Positions 25,023-34,218 are shown, numbered from the stretch's first letter. The stretch is 64,000 bases of DNA from Enterobacteriaceae bacterium 4M9 (GCA_010092695.1 JAADJJ010000001.1:744001-808000); one strand, 5' to 3'. Made by a program: numbers and translations. Notes: generated by a model from the sequence alone, not told the origin.

Positions 25023-26396
25023 TTAGTGACTGGAGAACCAGTTTAGTTTTTCGCGCAGCGCTACAACCTGGCCCACAATAATCAGGCTTGGGCTTTGCAC
25101 CTGCTGTGCCAGTTCGCCAAGCTGTGACAGCGTACCGTCCACTACGCGCTGAACGATAGCCGTACCGTTTTCTACCAGCGCTACTGGCATATCCGGTGAC
25201 ATACCGTGCGCCATCAGGTTTTGCTGGATGGTAGCGGCCTGGTTTAGCCCCATGTAAAACACCAGCGTCTGGCTTTCTGCTGCCAGGTTTTGCCATTGCA
25301 GGTCACCACCGGATTTCAGATGGCCGGTGACCAGGCGCACGCTCTGGGCGTAATCACGATGGGTTAGGGGAATACCCGCATAAGCCGAGCAGCCAGAAGC
25401 AGCGGTAATGCCAGGCACCACCGAGAACGGGATACCGGCGTTGCACAGCACTTCTAACTCTTCACCGCCGCGCCCGAAGATAAATGGGTCGCCGCCTTTA
25501 AGGCGCACCACGCGCTTGCCGCGCCGGGCTTCGCGCAGCAGGATTTGGTTTATCTCTTCCTGTGGGACGCAGTGGTAGCCCGCGCGCTTACCCACAAACA
25601 CGCGATCGGCGTCGCGGCGCACCAGATTCATGATGTCGTCTGACACCAGTCGGTCATACACCACGATATCGGCTTGCTGAATCTGTTGTAAGCCTTTAAG
25701 CGTCAGCAGACCGGCGTCACCCGGACCTGCGCCCACCAGCACCACCTCACCGCGGTGGTCCAGCGGTTCGCTGAACAGTGCCTCGGTGGTGTGCGCCACG
25801 GCGGCGCTGTCCTGGTTTGCCAGCGACTGAGCGAGGCGGTCATTAACGAAGAATTTTTCCCAGAAGCGGCGGCGTTCACCCATGCTTGCGAACGTGTTCT
25901 TCACGCGCTGGCGCAGCGTGCCGGCGTAATGGGCGACCTGGCCGAGATGCAGCGGCAGCAGGGATTCGAGCTTTTCACGCAGCAGACGTGCAAGCACCGG
26001 TGACGTGCCGCCAGAGGAAATCGCCACCATCAGCGGCGAACGGTCAATGATGGACGGCATAATGAAGCTTGCCTGCTTTGGCGCATCCACCACGTTACAG
26101 AAAATACGGCGCGTTTCGGCGGCGTCACTGACCTGCTGGTTAACCGTGTCGTCGTCTGTGGCGGCAATCACCAGCCAGCAGTCGTCCAGCAGCGCTTCGT
26201 CGAACGTGCCCGGTGCGAGGGTTAACGTGCCCGACTGCGCCCAGGCATCAAACTGCGGGCTAAAGTCGAGCGCGTTAACGATAAGCCGTGCACCTGCCTC
26301 CAGCAGAAGGCGCGCTTTGCGCTCTGCAACATCACCACCGCCGACCAGCAGACAGGTGCGGTTACGTAACTGGCAAAATATGGGCAGATGATCCAC
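25023..26396 (-). CDS. cysG: Siroheme synthase (trifunctional)
   Basis: Makes siroheme from uroporphyrinogen III for sulfite and nitrite reductases. 457 residues, the E. coli length. The N-terminal half is the precorrin-2 dehydrogenase/ferrochelatase (LVGGGDVAERKARLLLEAGA at the NAD site, SSGGTSPVLARLLREKLE). The C-terminal half is the SAM-dependent methyltransferase (VGAGPGDAGLLTLKG, VRLKGGDPFIFGRGGEE, GITAASGCSAYAGIPLTHRD). Located 15 bp after nirC, so nitrite reductase and its cofactor are made together. Confidence 0.98.
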   Translation of the reverse strand: MDHLPIFCQLRNRTCLLVGGGDVAERKARLLLEAGARLIVNALDFSPQFDAWAQSGTLTLAPGTFDEALLDDCWLVIAATDDDTVNQQVSDAAETRRIFCNVVDAPKQASFIMPSIIDRSPLMVAISSGGTSPVLARLLREKLESLLPLHLGQVAHYAGTLRQRVKNTFASMGERRRFWEKFFVNDRLAQSLANQDSAAVAHTTEALFSEPLDHRGEVVLVGAGPGDAGLLTLKGLQQIQQADIVVYDRLVSDDIMNLVRRDADRVFVGKRAGYHCVPQEEINQILLREARRGKRVVRLKGGDPFIFGRGGEELEVLCNAGIPFSVVPGITAASGCSAYAGIPLTHRDYAQSVRLVTGHLKSGGDLQWQNLAAESQTLVFYMGLNQAATIQQNLMAHGMSPDMPVALVENGTAIVQRVVDGTLSQLGELAQQVQSPSLIIVGQVVALREKLNWFSSH

Positions 26397-26411
26397 GGCA
26401 TGTCCTCACGA

Positions 26412-27218
26412 TTAATTTGCGATGCGTTCAGATACGTCGGCACTCTTCTCACAGGGGCGCTCGGCGCGGGGAGTAGCATACCAGTAACCCAGACCCATGA
26501 ATACGGCGCCAGAGAGCGTGTTACCCAGCGTCACCCACAGCAGGTTATGGCCAATGCCGGTGAACGTGTAGGCCTCAGAATGGTTACCAAACCAGGACAG
26601 CGCAAACAGCGTCATGTTGGCAATGGAGTGCTCATAGCCGGAGGCGATAAAGGCCAGCAGGCACCACCAGATGGCGATGAACTTCGCCGCACCTTCGCTG
26701 CGGATTGCCATCCAGATAGCCAGGCATACCAGCCAGTTGCACAGCACCCCTTTGAAGAACAGCACCATTGCCGGCTGCGTGGTTTTTGCCAGCGCGACGC
26801 TGTGGATGAGACTGTTGTCTGCGGGCAGCAGACTGCCGCCGCCCCAGTAGTAAAGCAGGGCGACAAATACGGAACCCAGCAGGTTGCCAAGCCAGGTTTG
26901 CGGCAGAATACGCCACATCTGGCCGTGGGTGACCGCGCCGGTTTTGATGCCGAAGGTCAGGAACATGGTGTGGCCGGTGAAAAGCTCAGAGCCAGCGATA
27001 ATCACCAGCGTGAGCGCGATGCCGAAAGTGGCGCCCATCACCAGCGGGCGTACCGACGGGTCAAGCAGGTTGCCAAGGGTGAAAATGAGAATAATACCCA
27101 GCCCAACGTAGGCACCGGCCATGGCAGAAGACAGCCAGAAGGCGAAAGGATTGGTCTGGTTAAGGCGAGCGATGCGTGCGGCATTCGCCGCACACTTGTT
27201 GATCGTGTCGGTGAACAT
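26412..27218 (-). CDS. nirC: Nitrite transporter NirC (formate/nitrite channel family)
   Basis: 268-residue inner-membrane channel of the FNT family that moves nitrite. Six hydrophobic segments are visible, with the conserved NPFAFWLSSAMAGAY start, LFTGHTMFL and the GYEHSIANM loop typical of the family. It follows nirD after 160 bp that includes a terminator-like hairpin, so its expression may be lower than nirBD. Confidence 0.97.
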   Translation of the reverse strand: MFTDTINKCAANAARIARLNQTNPFAFWLSSAMAGAYVGLGIILIFTLGNLLDPSVRPLVMGATFGIALTLVIIAGSELFTGHTMFLTFGIKTGAVTHGQMWRILPQTWLGNLLGSVFVALLYYWGGGSLLPADNSLIHSVALAKTTQPAMVLFFKGVLCNWLVCLAIWMAIRSEGAAKFIAIWWCLLAFIASGYEHSIANMTLFALSWFGNHSEAYTFTGIGHNLLWVTLGNTLSGAVFMGLGYWYATPRAERPCEKSADVSERIAN

Positions 27219-27335
27219 CTGTGGTTATCCTTAATTCCCCTTAATTCAGCGTGTTAACGCGCGCCGAACCGTCGGGTTAATAAACGTAAAAAGAAAAGTG
27301 AAATAATGGGGAGCCTTTATTGGCAGGCTTCGCCC

Positions 27336-27371
27336 AAAAAATTGGCGCCGTTCCCGGTGGGAAACGGCGCC
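27336..27371 (-). terminator. nirD-nirC intercistronic terminator/attenuator
   Basis: A GC-rich stem (27344-27355 with 27359-27371, one bulge) ends on the minus strand in AATTTTTT. It lies eight bases past the nirD stop and within the operon, so it could reduce read-through into nirC and cysG. Confidence 0.75.
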
Positions 27372-27378
27372 ATAGTGG

Positions 27379-27705
27379 TCAGGCTTTTATTTGCACCTGT
27401 CCATCCTGCACCCTGGCCTCAAAGTGGGCCACGGAGTGAGTGTCGTCTTCCATACACAGGCCGTCGCGCAGGCGAAAGCGCTGCTTTTTGAGCGGGCTTG
27501 CCACCCACAGTTCGCCCTGGTGTTCGGCAATCAGGCCGCGTGAGAGCACGCTTGCCTGAAAGAACGGGTCGATATTGCTGATGGCGTAGACTTGCTCGTC
27601 AGCACGCGGGCGGAAAATAGCGACCTGCTGTTGGCCGAGCAGGGCGCAGACCCCGGTGGCAGGCAGGATGTCGTTTAGCGGGCAAACAGTCGTCCACTGG
27701 CTCAT
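27379..27705 (-). CDS. nirD: Nitrite reductase (NADH) small subunit
   Basis: 108-residue Rieske-like fold subunit of the cytoplasmic assimilatory-type NADH nitrite reductase. Like other enterobacterial NirD it lacks the full Rieske Cys/His ligands. Conserved: LGQQQVAIFRP, YAISNIDPF, SRGLIAEHQGELWVASPLKK. Overlaps nirB by four bases. Confidence 0.96.
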   Translation of the reverse strand: MSQWTTVCPLNDILPATGVCALLGQQQVAIFRPRADEQVYAISNIDPFFQASVLSRGLIAEHQGELWVASPLKKQRFRLRDGLCMEDDTHSVAHFEARVQDGQVQIKA

Positions 27706-30245
27706 ACATTTTCCTCCACGAGAGTGACCGGGATACGCTCATACGGCGTGGCCGGGCGGTGCTGCTGGCGCTCTGCAACGACCTGAACGTTTGGGTCGCG
27801 CTGGGTGCTGTTGATGAAGTGCTTAAAGCGGACCTGTGCCTGCGGGTTGTTGACCGTTTCCTGCCATTCGCAGATAACCGCCTCGCGCAGACGCGCCATT
27901 TCCGCTTCCATGTGCTCATTGAGGTTGAGTTTGTCGTCAATAATGACGCTTTTCAGGTACTCAATGCCGCCTTCGAGGTTCTCCAGCCACACCGAGGTGC
28001 GCTGCAATTTGTCGGCGGTGCGGATGTAGAACATCATGAAGCGGTCGAGGTAGCGCACCAGCGTGTCGTGGTCGAGGTCGGCGGCCAGCAGGTCAGCGTG
28101 GCGCGGCTTCATACCGCCGTTGCCGCAAACGTACAGGTTCCAGCCTTTCTCGGTGGCGATAACGCCGACATCTTTGCCCTGGGCTTCTGCGCATTCGCGG
28201 GTACAGCCGGAAACGCCAAACTTCATCTTGTGCGGGGTGCGGATGCCCTTGTAGCGGTTTTCCAGCTCAACGCCAAAGCCGACGCTGTCGCCCACGCCGT
28301 AACGGCACCAGGTGCTGCCTACGCAGGTTTTTGCCATACGCAGCGCTTTGGCGTACGCGTGGCCGGTTTCAAAGCCAGCCTCAATCAGCTGACGCCAGAT
28401 TTCCGGCAGGTCGTCTTTTTGCGCGCCAAACAGGCCGATGCGCTGCGAACCGGTAATTTTGGTGTAGAGATTAAATTCGCGGGCGATGCGGCCGACTTCC
28501 ATCAGCCCTTCTGGCGTGATTTCGCCACCGGCAGAGCGCGGGATCACCGAGTAGGTGCCGTCTTTCTGGATGTTGGCGAGGAAGTTGTCATTGGTGTCTT
28601 GCAGCGGCGCATTGTCGGGCTTGAGTACGTACTCATTCCAGCAGGAGGCCAGCAGTGAACCGACGGTAGGCTTACACACTTCACAGCCGTAGCCGGTACC
28701 GTATTTGCCAAGCAGTTCGTCGAAGGATTTAATGCCTTCTACGCGAATGAGGTGATACAGCTCCTGGCGTGAGAACGTGAAGTGCTCACACAGATGATTG
28801 TTCACTTCAATGCCTTGTTTGGCAAGCTCGGCGTTGAGCACCTGGGTGACCAGCGGGATGCAGCCGCCGCAGCCGGTTCCGGCTTTGGTTTCGGCTTTCA
28901 GCGCCGCCACGGTGTGGCAGCCTTTACCGATGGCGGCAACCAGGTCGCCTTTGGTGACATCAAAGCAGGAGCAAATCTGCGCGCTATCCGGCAGCTTATC
29001 GACACCGATAGCCGGTTTGCCGCTGCCCGCGTGGGACGGCAGGATCAGCGAGTCCGGGTTTTCCGGCAGTTCAATGGCGTTGAGCATCAGCTGCAGCAGG
29101 TTGCCGTAGTCGCTGGTGTCGCCCACCAGTACCGCGCCGAGCAGCGTTTTGTTGTCTGCACTGACGATGAGGCGCTTGTAGACTTCTTTGTTCTCGTCGA
29201 GATAGACGTAGCTGCGCGCGCCCGGCGTGCGGCCATGGGCATCACCAATACCGCCAACATCCACGCCCAGCAGCTTGAGCTTGGCGCTCATGTCGGCGCC
29301 TTCAAACACGTTGGCGTTGCCGAGCAGGTGATCGACGGTAACCTGCGCCATTTTGTAGCCAGGTGCGACCAGGCCGAACATGCGGTTTTGCCAGCTGGCG
29401 CATTCACCGATGGCGTAGATATCCGGGTCAGAGGTCTGGCAGTTATCGTTAATCACAATACCGCCGCGCTGCGCGGTAGCCAGACCACACTGGGTGGCGA
29501 GTTTATCGCGCGGGCGAATGCCGGTTGAAAACACGATGAAGTCAATTTCCAGCTTGCTGCCGTCGGCAAAGTGCATGGTTTTGCGTGCTTCCACGCCTTC
29601 CTGCACGATTTGCTGGGTGTTTTTGCTGGTATGAACCTTCACGCCCATGCGCTCAATTTTTTTGCACAGCTGCTCGCCGCCCATATGATCGAGCTGTTCG
29701 GCCATCAGCATCGGCGCGAACTCAACGACGTGGGTTTCGACGCCAAGGTTTTTCAGCGCGCCTGCGGCTTCAAGCCCTAACAGGCCTCCGCCGACGACTG
29801 CGCCCCGCTTGCTGCGGCGTGCGCAGGCTTCAATGGCGTTAAGATCTTCGATGGTGCGGTAAACGAAGCAGTCCTGGGTGTCTGCGCCTTTAATCGGCGG
29901 GATCCACGGATACGAGCCGGTTGCCATGACCAGCTTGTCGTAATATACGGTGCGTCCGGCGCTGGAGTGAATGACCTTTTCCTGGCGGTTGATAGTGATG
30001 GCGCGCTCGCCCACCAGGACCTGTACGCCATGTTTCTCATAAAACCCTTCACGCACCAGCGTCAGTTCTTCGGCAGTGTGATGGGAGAAGTAAGATGACA
30101 GGTGGACTCGGTCGTAGGCGATGCGGGGCTCTTCACAGAAGACGGTAATCTCGAACTGTCCAGGTTCGGCTTTATCAAGCAGATCTTCGATAAAGCGGTG
30201 TCCGACCATACCGTTTCCGATAACTGCGAGTCTGACTTTGCTCAT
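27702..30245 (-). CDS. nirB: Nitrite reductase (NADH) large subunit
   Basis: Reduces nitrite to ammonium with NADH in the anaerobic cytoplasm. 847 residues. In order: FAD/NADH oxidoreductase domain (VIGNGMVGHRFIEDL, GGGLLGLEAAGAL), BFD-like [2Fe-2S] domain (ICSCFDVTKGD, GTGCGGC), and the siroheme/[4Fe-4S] reductase domain (STWCRYG, then GVSGCTRECAEAQGKD with its Cys ligands, and YVCGNGG). All expected cysteines are visible. First gene of nirB-nirD-nirC-cysG. The promoter has FNR and NarL/NarP boxes (see separate entries). Confidence 0.98.
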   Translation of the reverse strand: MSKVRLAVIGNGMVGHRFIEDLLDKAEPGQFEITVFCEEPRIAYDRVHLSSYFSHHTAEELTLVREGFYEKHGVQVLVGERAITINRQEKVIHSSAGRTVYYDKLVMATGSYPWIPPIKGADTQDCFVYRTIEDLNAIEACARRSKRGAVVGGGLLGLEAAGALKNLGVETHVVEFAPMLMAEQLDHMGGEQLCKKIERMGVKVHTSKNTQQIVQEGVEARKTMHFADGSKLEIDFIVFSTGIRPRDKLATQCGLATAQRGGIVINDNCQTSDPDIYAIGECASWQNRMFGLVAPGYKMAQVTVDHLLGNANVFEGADMSAKLKLLGVDVGGIGDAHGRTPGARSYVYLDENKEVYKRLIVSADNKTLLGAVLVGDTSDYGNLLQLMLNAIELPENPDSLILPSHAGSGKPAIGVDKLPDSAQICSCFDVTKGDLVAAIGKGCHTVAALKAETKAGTGCGGCIPLVTQVLNAELAKQGIEVNNHLCEHFTFSRQELYHLIRVEGIKSFDELLGKYGTGYGCEVCKPTVGSLLASCWNEYVLKPDNAPLQDTNDNFLANIQKDGTYSVIPRSAGGEITPEGLMEVGRIAREFNLYTKITGSQRIGLFGAQKDDLPEIWRQLIEAGFETGHAYAKALRMAKTCVGSTWCRYGVGDSVGFGVELENRYKGIRTPHKMKFGVSGCTRECAEAQGKDVGVIATEKGWNLYVCGNGGMKPRHADLLAADLDHDTLVRYLDRFMMFYIRTADKLQRTSVWLENLEGGIEYLKSVIIDDKLNLNEHMEAEMARLREAVICEWQETVNNPQAQVRFKHFINSTQRDPNVQVVAERQQHRPATPYERIPVTLVEENV

Positions 30246-30303
30246 TTTTGCCTCGATTTCTTTTCTATTACCGCCTACCTTAACGATTCAGCATGGGTGA
30301 TTA

Positions 30304-30317
30304 TTGATGTGGATCAA
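30304..30317 (-). promoter_or_regulatory. FNR box of the nirB promoter
   Basis: TTGAT-GTGG-ATCAA, a perfect match to the FNR consensus TTGAT-N4-ATCAA. Its centre (30310.5) would be at -41.5 if transcription starts near 30269, the class II position known for E. coli nirB. It predicts induction without oxygen. Confidence 0.9.
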
Positions 30318-30330
30318 ATACGCCTTTGTA

Positions 30331-30346
30331 TACCTCTTAAGTGGTA
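30331..30346 (-). promoter_or_regulatory. NarL/NarP 7-2-7 box of the nirB promoter
   Basis: Two heptamers in inverted order, TACCTCT and AGTGGTA, separated by TA. This is the 7-2-7 layout. The centre is 28 bp from the FNR centre, equal to the -69.5/-41.5 spacing at E. coli nirB, so nitrate/nitrite activation is expected. Confidence 0.85.
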
Positions 30347-30469
30347 TCTCATTGATTTATTGAGTTTTGTCTAAGTGCCAGATAATTCTTGTTTTTACAA
30401 AAATTGCGAAAACGCTGCAAAAATAACCATAAAAAGATAAGGGATTGGATGAGAAGGACAAAAACAGCA

Positions 30470-30501
30470 AAACGCCCCTTAATCCATGTGGATAGGGGCG
30501 T
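30470..30501 (-). terminator. tsgA terminator
   Basis: ACGCCCCT (30472-30479) pairs with AGGGGCGT (30494-30501), and the minus strand continues TTTTGCTG. It lies about 80 bp after the tsgA stop and separates it from the nirB promoter. Confidence 0.65.
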
Positions 30502-30582
30502 CTGGTTTTGCGAAAGTCTGATGTTACCGGCGGCTTAATCGAGAAAGCGGAATCATCGTTCTTTCATCAGAAGCCATGATCT

Positions 30583-31773
30583 TTAGCCGTGCGCGGTGGA
30601 GTCGGCGGCGTGCTGGCGGTGTTTAGTGACAAACCCCAGCAACAGGCACATCACAAATACCACCGCATATAACCCGTTGGCGGTAAACAGCGCGGCCTGC
30701 GGGCCACTGTGGGCAACAATTGGGCCGGTCACGACGAAGGTCAGCATGGTGCCGATGGTGCCGCAGGTCAGCACAACGTTAACCAACTTGGGTGAGGCGA
30801 CGCGGGTTTGCTGTGAGCCGAGGGTAATGATGGTGGTGTAGATGGCGCTGGAGAAGAAGCCGAGCGCCAGGATAAACCACGGCATGTGCGCCGCCGTGCT
30901 GGTGTTAAAGCAGTACATCAGCACCGCCGCCAGGCCTGCCAGCGCGGTCAGAATACGCTGCAAATCGAAGAAGCGCAGAATGACGCTGAACGCCCACATG
31001 CCAAACATGTACGACATCCAGAAGCGGCTCACAAGCTGGCCCTGCTGCGTGACGTTCATGCCCAGACCTTTGGCATATTCCGGCACCCAGGCAATAAAGC
31101 CGAGCTGGCCGAGGATATAGCACAGCGCGGCGATGGACAGAAACAGCACGCCGATGCCCCATTTTTCTTTCTGTACCGGCTGGGTATTTTGCTGCTGCGC
31201 GCGGTGCCCGAGCACCGGGAACTGGCAGCCGAAGGTCAGAATAAAGATGGCCAGGTACAACAGCCCTATACACACATAAACCCAGTACCACTCAATGCTG
31301 CGCGCCAGCAGGAACGCCGCCACCATCGGGAAAATCATGCCCGCCATGCTGAAGAACGAGTCGGTAAACAGCAGGCGTGAACCGCGCTGGCGCCCTTCAT
31401 ACAGATGGGTAATAAGAAAGGTACCGATAGACATGGTGATACCGCTGACCACGCCAAGCACAAACATGGCGGCAGAAAACAGCGCCAGGCTGTGGCTGAG
31501 CATGAGTCCGGCGAGCGCCAGCACCATAAGCACAAAGCCAAAGCGCAGCTGGGTTTTCAGCGGCACAATTTCCATCAGCCAGGCATTCAGGAAAATGGCA
31601 ATGAGGATACCTGCATTGAGAAAGGTAAAGGTGTTGCTCATGCTGGACACAGGCAGGCCGAAATAATCGGCGATATTGCCCATCACCATGCCGGTGACGA
31701 TCACCAGCGCCCCGGTCAGCGCGTAGGAAAAAAAGCTTAACCAGGTGAGTCTGATACGATTGCTGTTTGTCAT
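30583..31773 (-). CDS. tsgA: Major-facilitator transporter TsgA
   Basis: 396-residue, twelve-segment MFS protein. The first segment is LTWLSFFSYALTGALVIVTG, and the central loop near residues 185-200 is polar. E. coli and Salmonella TsgA are of unclear substrate; in Salmonella the gene responds to tellurite/selenite. It lies directly upstream of nirB and in the same direction, but with its own terminator. Divergent from ppiA. Confidence 0.93.
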   Translation of the reverse strand: MTNSNRIRLTWLSFFSYALTGALVIVTGMVMGNIADYFGLPVSSMSNTFTFLNAGILIAIFLNAWLMEIVPLKTQLRFGFVLMVLALAGLMLSHSLALFSAAMFVLGVVSGITMSIGTFLITHLYEGRQRGSRLLFTDSFFSMAGMIFPMVAAFLLARSIEWYWVYVCIGLLYLAIFILTFGCQFPVLGHRAQQQNTQPVQKEKWGIGVLFLSIAALCYILGQLGFIAWVPEYAKGLGMNVTQQGQLVSRFWMSYMFGMWAFSVILRFFDLQRILTALAGLAAVLMYCFNTSTAAHMPWFILALGFFSSAIYTTIITLGSQQTRVASPKLVNVVLTCGTIGTMLTFVVTGPIVAHSGPQAALFTANGLYAVVFVMCLLLGFVTKHRQHAADSTAHG

Positions 31774-32185
31774 AAAGAGCCTGTGAATAACCTGTCGGTG
31801 TTGATTGCAGCCACGCTAGCTGCACAAGTTGCCGGCTCATCCTTGCGCCATGGATGTCGCAAATCGGTACTAACTCTGCGGGAACTAACGCGTTTTTGCT
31901 TATTAAACGTCTGAAACATTCAGATTGCTAAAGTGTTTAACGCGCCGAATGATCATTTCGGGCGCTAATTTTAGTGATTTATGTGATCCATTTAAACGTT
32001 TTCGTAATGCCTTACAGAAAATTGAAAAGGAATTGTGACTAAGATTGAGTATTTATCCGGAAGGCTGTGTGAAGCTGACGGAACAAGCCGTTAATTTTGC
32101 GTAAATAAAGGTAAATGGCTGGCGCGCTGGCAGTGCGCTCTTTAGAATCAATCGATTCGCTCGGTATCGTTTAAGGAAATTGTAC
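31774..32185. other. Divergent promoter region tsgA/ppiA
   Basis: 412 bp. E. coli ppiA is controlled by CRP and CytR from several promoters. Here ATGTGATC at 31981-31988 matches the left half of a CRP site well, but the right half (TAAACG) is poor. No gene or repeat is seen. Confidence 0.4.
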
Positions 32186-32758
32186 ATGCTGAAATCGTCT
32201 CTGGCGGCTGTTGCTGCCGTGTTTGCTCTTGTCGCGCTTTCGCCTGCTGCTCTGGCGGCAAAGGGTGATCCTCGCGTTTTGCTGACTACGTCGGCGGGCA
32301 ATATTGAACTGGAGCTGGATAACCAGAAAGCGCCGGTTTCAGTCAAAAATTTTGTGGATTACGTGAACAGTGGTTTTTATAACAACACTATTTTTCACCG
32401 TGTGATCCCTGGCTTTATGGTGCAGGGCGGCGGCTTTAACGAGCAGATGCAGCAAAAGCCGACCAATGCACCGATTAAAAATGAGGCCGATAATGGCCTG
32501 CGCAACACGCGCGGCACAATCTCAATGGCGCGCACGGCTGACAAAGACAGCGCGACCAGCCAGTTCTTCCTGAATGTGGCAGATAACGCGTTTCTGGACC
32601 ATGGCCAGCGCGACTTTGGTTACGCGGTGTTTGGTAAAGTCGTGAAAGGCATGGAAGTGGCCGATAAGATTGCGCAGGTGCCGACCCATGATGTGGGGCC
32701 GTACCAGAATGTGCCGTCAAAACCGATAGTTATCCTTTCTGCTAAAGTTCTCCCCTGA
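32186..32758 (+). CDS. ppiA: Periplasmic peptidyl-prolyl isomerase A (cyclophilin)
   Basis: 190 residues with a signal peptide of about 24 residues ending ALA. The mature cyclophilin domain has FHRVIPGFMVQGG (with the catalytic Arg), ATSQFFLNVADNAFLD and GYAVFGKVVKGM. It assists folding in the periplasm. ATG 32186 is taken over the frame opening at 32180, since it matches the E. coli start (MxKS) and follows TAAGGA. Confidence 0.97.
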   Translation: MLKSSLAAVAAVFALVALSPAALAAKGDPRVLLTTSAGNIELELDNQKAPVSVKNFVDYVNSGFYNNTIFHRVIPGFMVQGGGFNEQMQQKPTNAPIKNEADNGLRNTRGTISMARTADKDSATSQFFLNVADNAFLDHGQRDFGYAVFGKVVKGMEVADKIAQVPTHDVGPYQNVPSKPIVILSAKVLP

Positions 32759-32861
32759 TTTTTGTGCGCGGGCATCCTACCCGCGCATGCTCCCTTTGCT
32801 TCTGCACGACTTGCCATTGCTGCTTATACTTTGAGCAACCCTGTGTTGTGCGGAGGCCGCC

Positions 32862-33032
32862 ATGAGCAAAAAACTCACCGATAAACAAAAGACCCGGCTC
32901 TGGGAGCGGCAGCGTAGCCGTAATTTTCAGGCCAGCAGCGCGCTGGAGGGCCTGAGTGTGCCGCTTATCGAACTCAGCCAGGACGAGGTTCTGGCGCGCG
33001 TGGCCGCGCTAAGGGCGCACTATGAGCGATAA
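32862..33032 (+). CDS. yhfG: YhfG/FicA antitoxin-like protein
   Basis: 56 residues, preceded by GGAGG. The sequence starts MSKKLTDKQKTRLWE, the enterobacterial YhfG pattern. The S25-SAL-E29-G30 stretch fits the [ST]xxxE[GN] Fic-inhibition motif, in which the Glu blocks ATP positioning in the partner Fic protein. The stop lies 11 bases inside fic, so the pair is translated together as a class I Fic antitoxin-toxin module. Confidence 0.93.
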   Translation: MSKKLTDKQKTRLWERQRSRNFQASSALEGLSVPLIELSQDEVLARVAALRAHYER

Positions 33033-33624
33033 ATTCGGCGACGGCCACGATCCGTACTTCTGGCCCGGTATTCAGGTGCTGCGCAACCGGCTGGATATTC
33101 GTGAAAACCATCGCCTGTTGCAGGCCGAGCAGGAGCTGACGGCGCTGCGCGCGGCAACGCTTACGCTGGGGCCTGAACAGCGGGGATTGCCGCACTTGTG
33201 TGCCATTCATCATCACCTTTTTCAGGATCTGTTCGACTGGGCAGGAGAAATCCGCACGGTAGATATCTACCAGGATGACACGCGTTTTTGCCATTTCGAT
33301 TACATCGAAAAAGAGGGCAATGCGCTGATGCAGGCTCTGGAGGATGAGGCGTGGCTCACGGGCCTTGATAGCGCGGAATTTGCCGCGCGTCTGGCGCATT
33401 ACTACTGCGAGATCAACGTGCTGCATCCGTTTCGCTTTGGCAATGGCCGCGCCCAGCGCATTTTCTTTGAGCAACTGGCGCTGCACGCCGGTTATAGCCT
33501 CGACTGGCGCAAGGTGGAGCGCGAACCCTGGCGTGCAGCGAATCAGGCAGGCGCGATGGGTGACCTGGCACCGCTGGTGGCAATTTTTAGCGAAGTGGTA
33601 AACGTGGCGCAGGAAAACGCGTAA
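33022..33624 (+). CDS. fic: Fic-domain protein with a variant active-site motif
   Basis: 200 residues. The Fic core motif reads HPFRFGNGRAQR (135-146). Catalytic H135 and the GNGR anion hole are present, but the acidic metal-binding D/E of the consensus HPFx[D/E]GNGR is F139. E. coli Fic also deviates here (V). Whether it still AMPylates is uncertain. It overlaps yhfG and is followed after 30 bp by pabA. A start at 33022 gives a length equal to E. coli Fic. Confidence 0.93.
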   Translation: MSDKFGDGHDPYFWPGIQVLRNRLDIRENHRLLQAEQELTALRAATLTLGPEQRGLPHLCAIHHHLFQDLFDWAGEIRTVDIYQDDTRFCHFDYIEKEGNALMQALEDEAWLTGLDSAEFAARLAHYYCEINVLHPFRFGNGRAQRIFFEQLALHAGYSLDWRKVEREPWRAANQAGAMGDLAPLVAIFSEVVNVAQENA

Positions 33625-33654
33625 ACTGGCGCGGTTTGTTTGCCCGGAGCCGCC

Positions 33655-34218
33655 ATGCTGTTACTCATCGACAATTACGATTCGTTTACCTGGAACCTCT
33701 ACCAGTATTTTTGTGAGCTTGGAGCCGAGGTGCAGGTTCAGCGCAACGATGCGCTGACGCTGGCAGATATTGAGGCGCTGGCACCGCAACAGATTGTGAT
33801 ATCGCCCGGCCCTTGTACGCCAGACGAAGCCGGTATTTCGCTTGAGGTTATCCGCCGCTATGCGGGCAGGCTGCCGCTGCTTGGGGTGTGCCTCGGTCAC
33901 CAGGCTATCGCTCAGGCGTTTGGTGCGAAGGTGGTGCGTGCACAGCAGGTGATGCACGGCAAAACCTCGGCCATTGAGCACAACGGGCAGGGCGTGTTTC
34001 GCGGCCTGAATAATCCGCTCACGGTCACGCGCTACCATTCGCTGCTGGTGGACCCGGCAACGCTGCCTGCTGAGTTTGAGGTGACAGCCTGGAGCCGCGA
34101 AGGTGAAATCATGGGCCTGCGCCACCGCCAGTGGGCGCTGGAGGGCGTGCAGTTTCACCCGGAAAGCATCCTCAGTGAGCAGGGCCATCAATTGCTGGAA
34201 AACTTCCTGACGCGCTGA
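33655..34218 (+). CDS. pabA: Aminodeoxychorismate synthase, glutaminase subunit
   Basis: Supplies ammonia to PabB for 4-amino-4-deoxychorismate, a folate precursor. 187 residues. Type I glutamine amidotransferase with oxyanion ISPGPCTPDEAG, nucleophile Cys in GVCLGHQAIAQ (about residue 79) and the His-Glu pair in VQFHPESIL. ATG 33655 follows CGGAG; the frame opens at 33640 without homology. Confidence 0.97.
   Translation: MLLLIDNYDSFTWNLYQYFCELGAEVQVQRNDALTLADIEALAPQQIVISPGPCTPDEAGISLEVIRRYAGRLPLLGVCLGHQAIAQAFGAKVVRAQQVMHGKTSAIEHNGQGVFRGLNNPLTVTRYHSLLVDPATLPAEFEVTAWSREGEIMGLRHRQWALEGVQFHPESILSEQGHQLLENFLTR

Noticed and set aside
27759..28658. 299-codon frame antisense to nirB
   Set aside because: Shadow frame in GC-rich coding DNA; nirB is intact.
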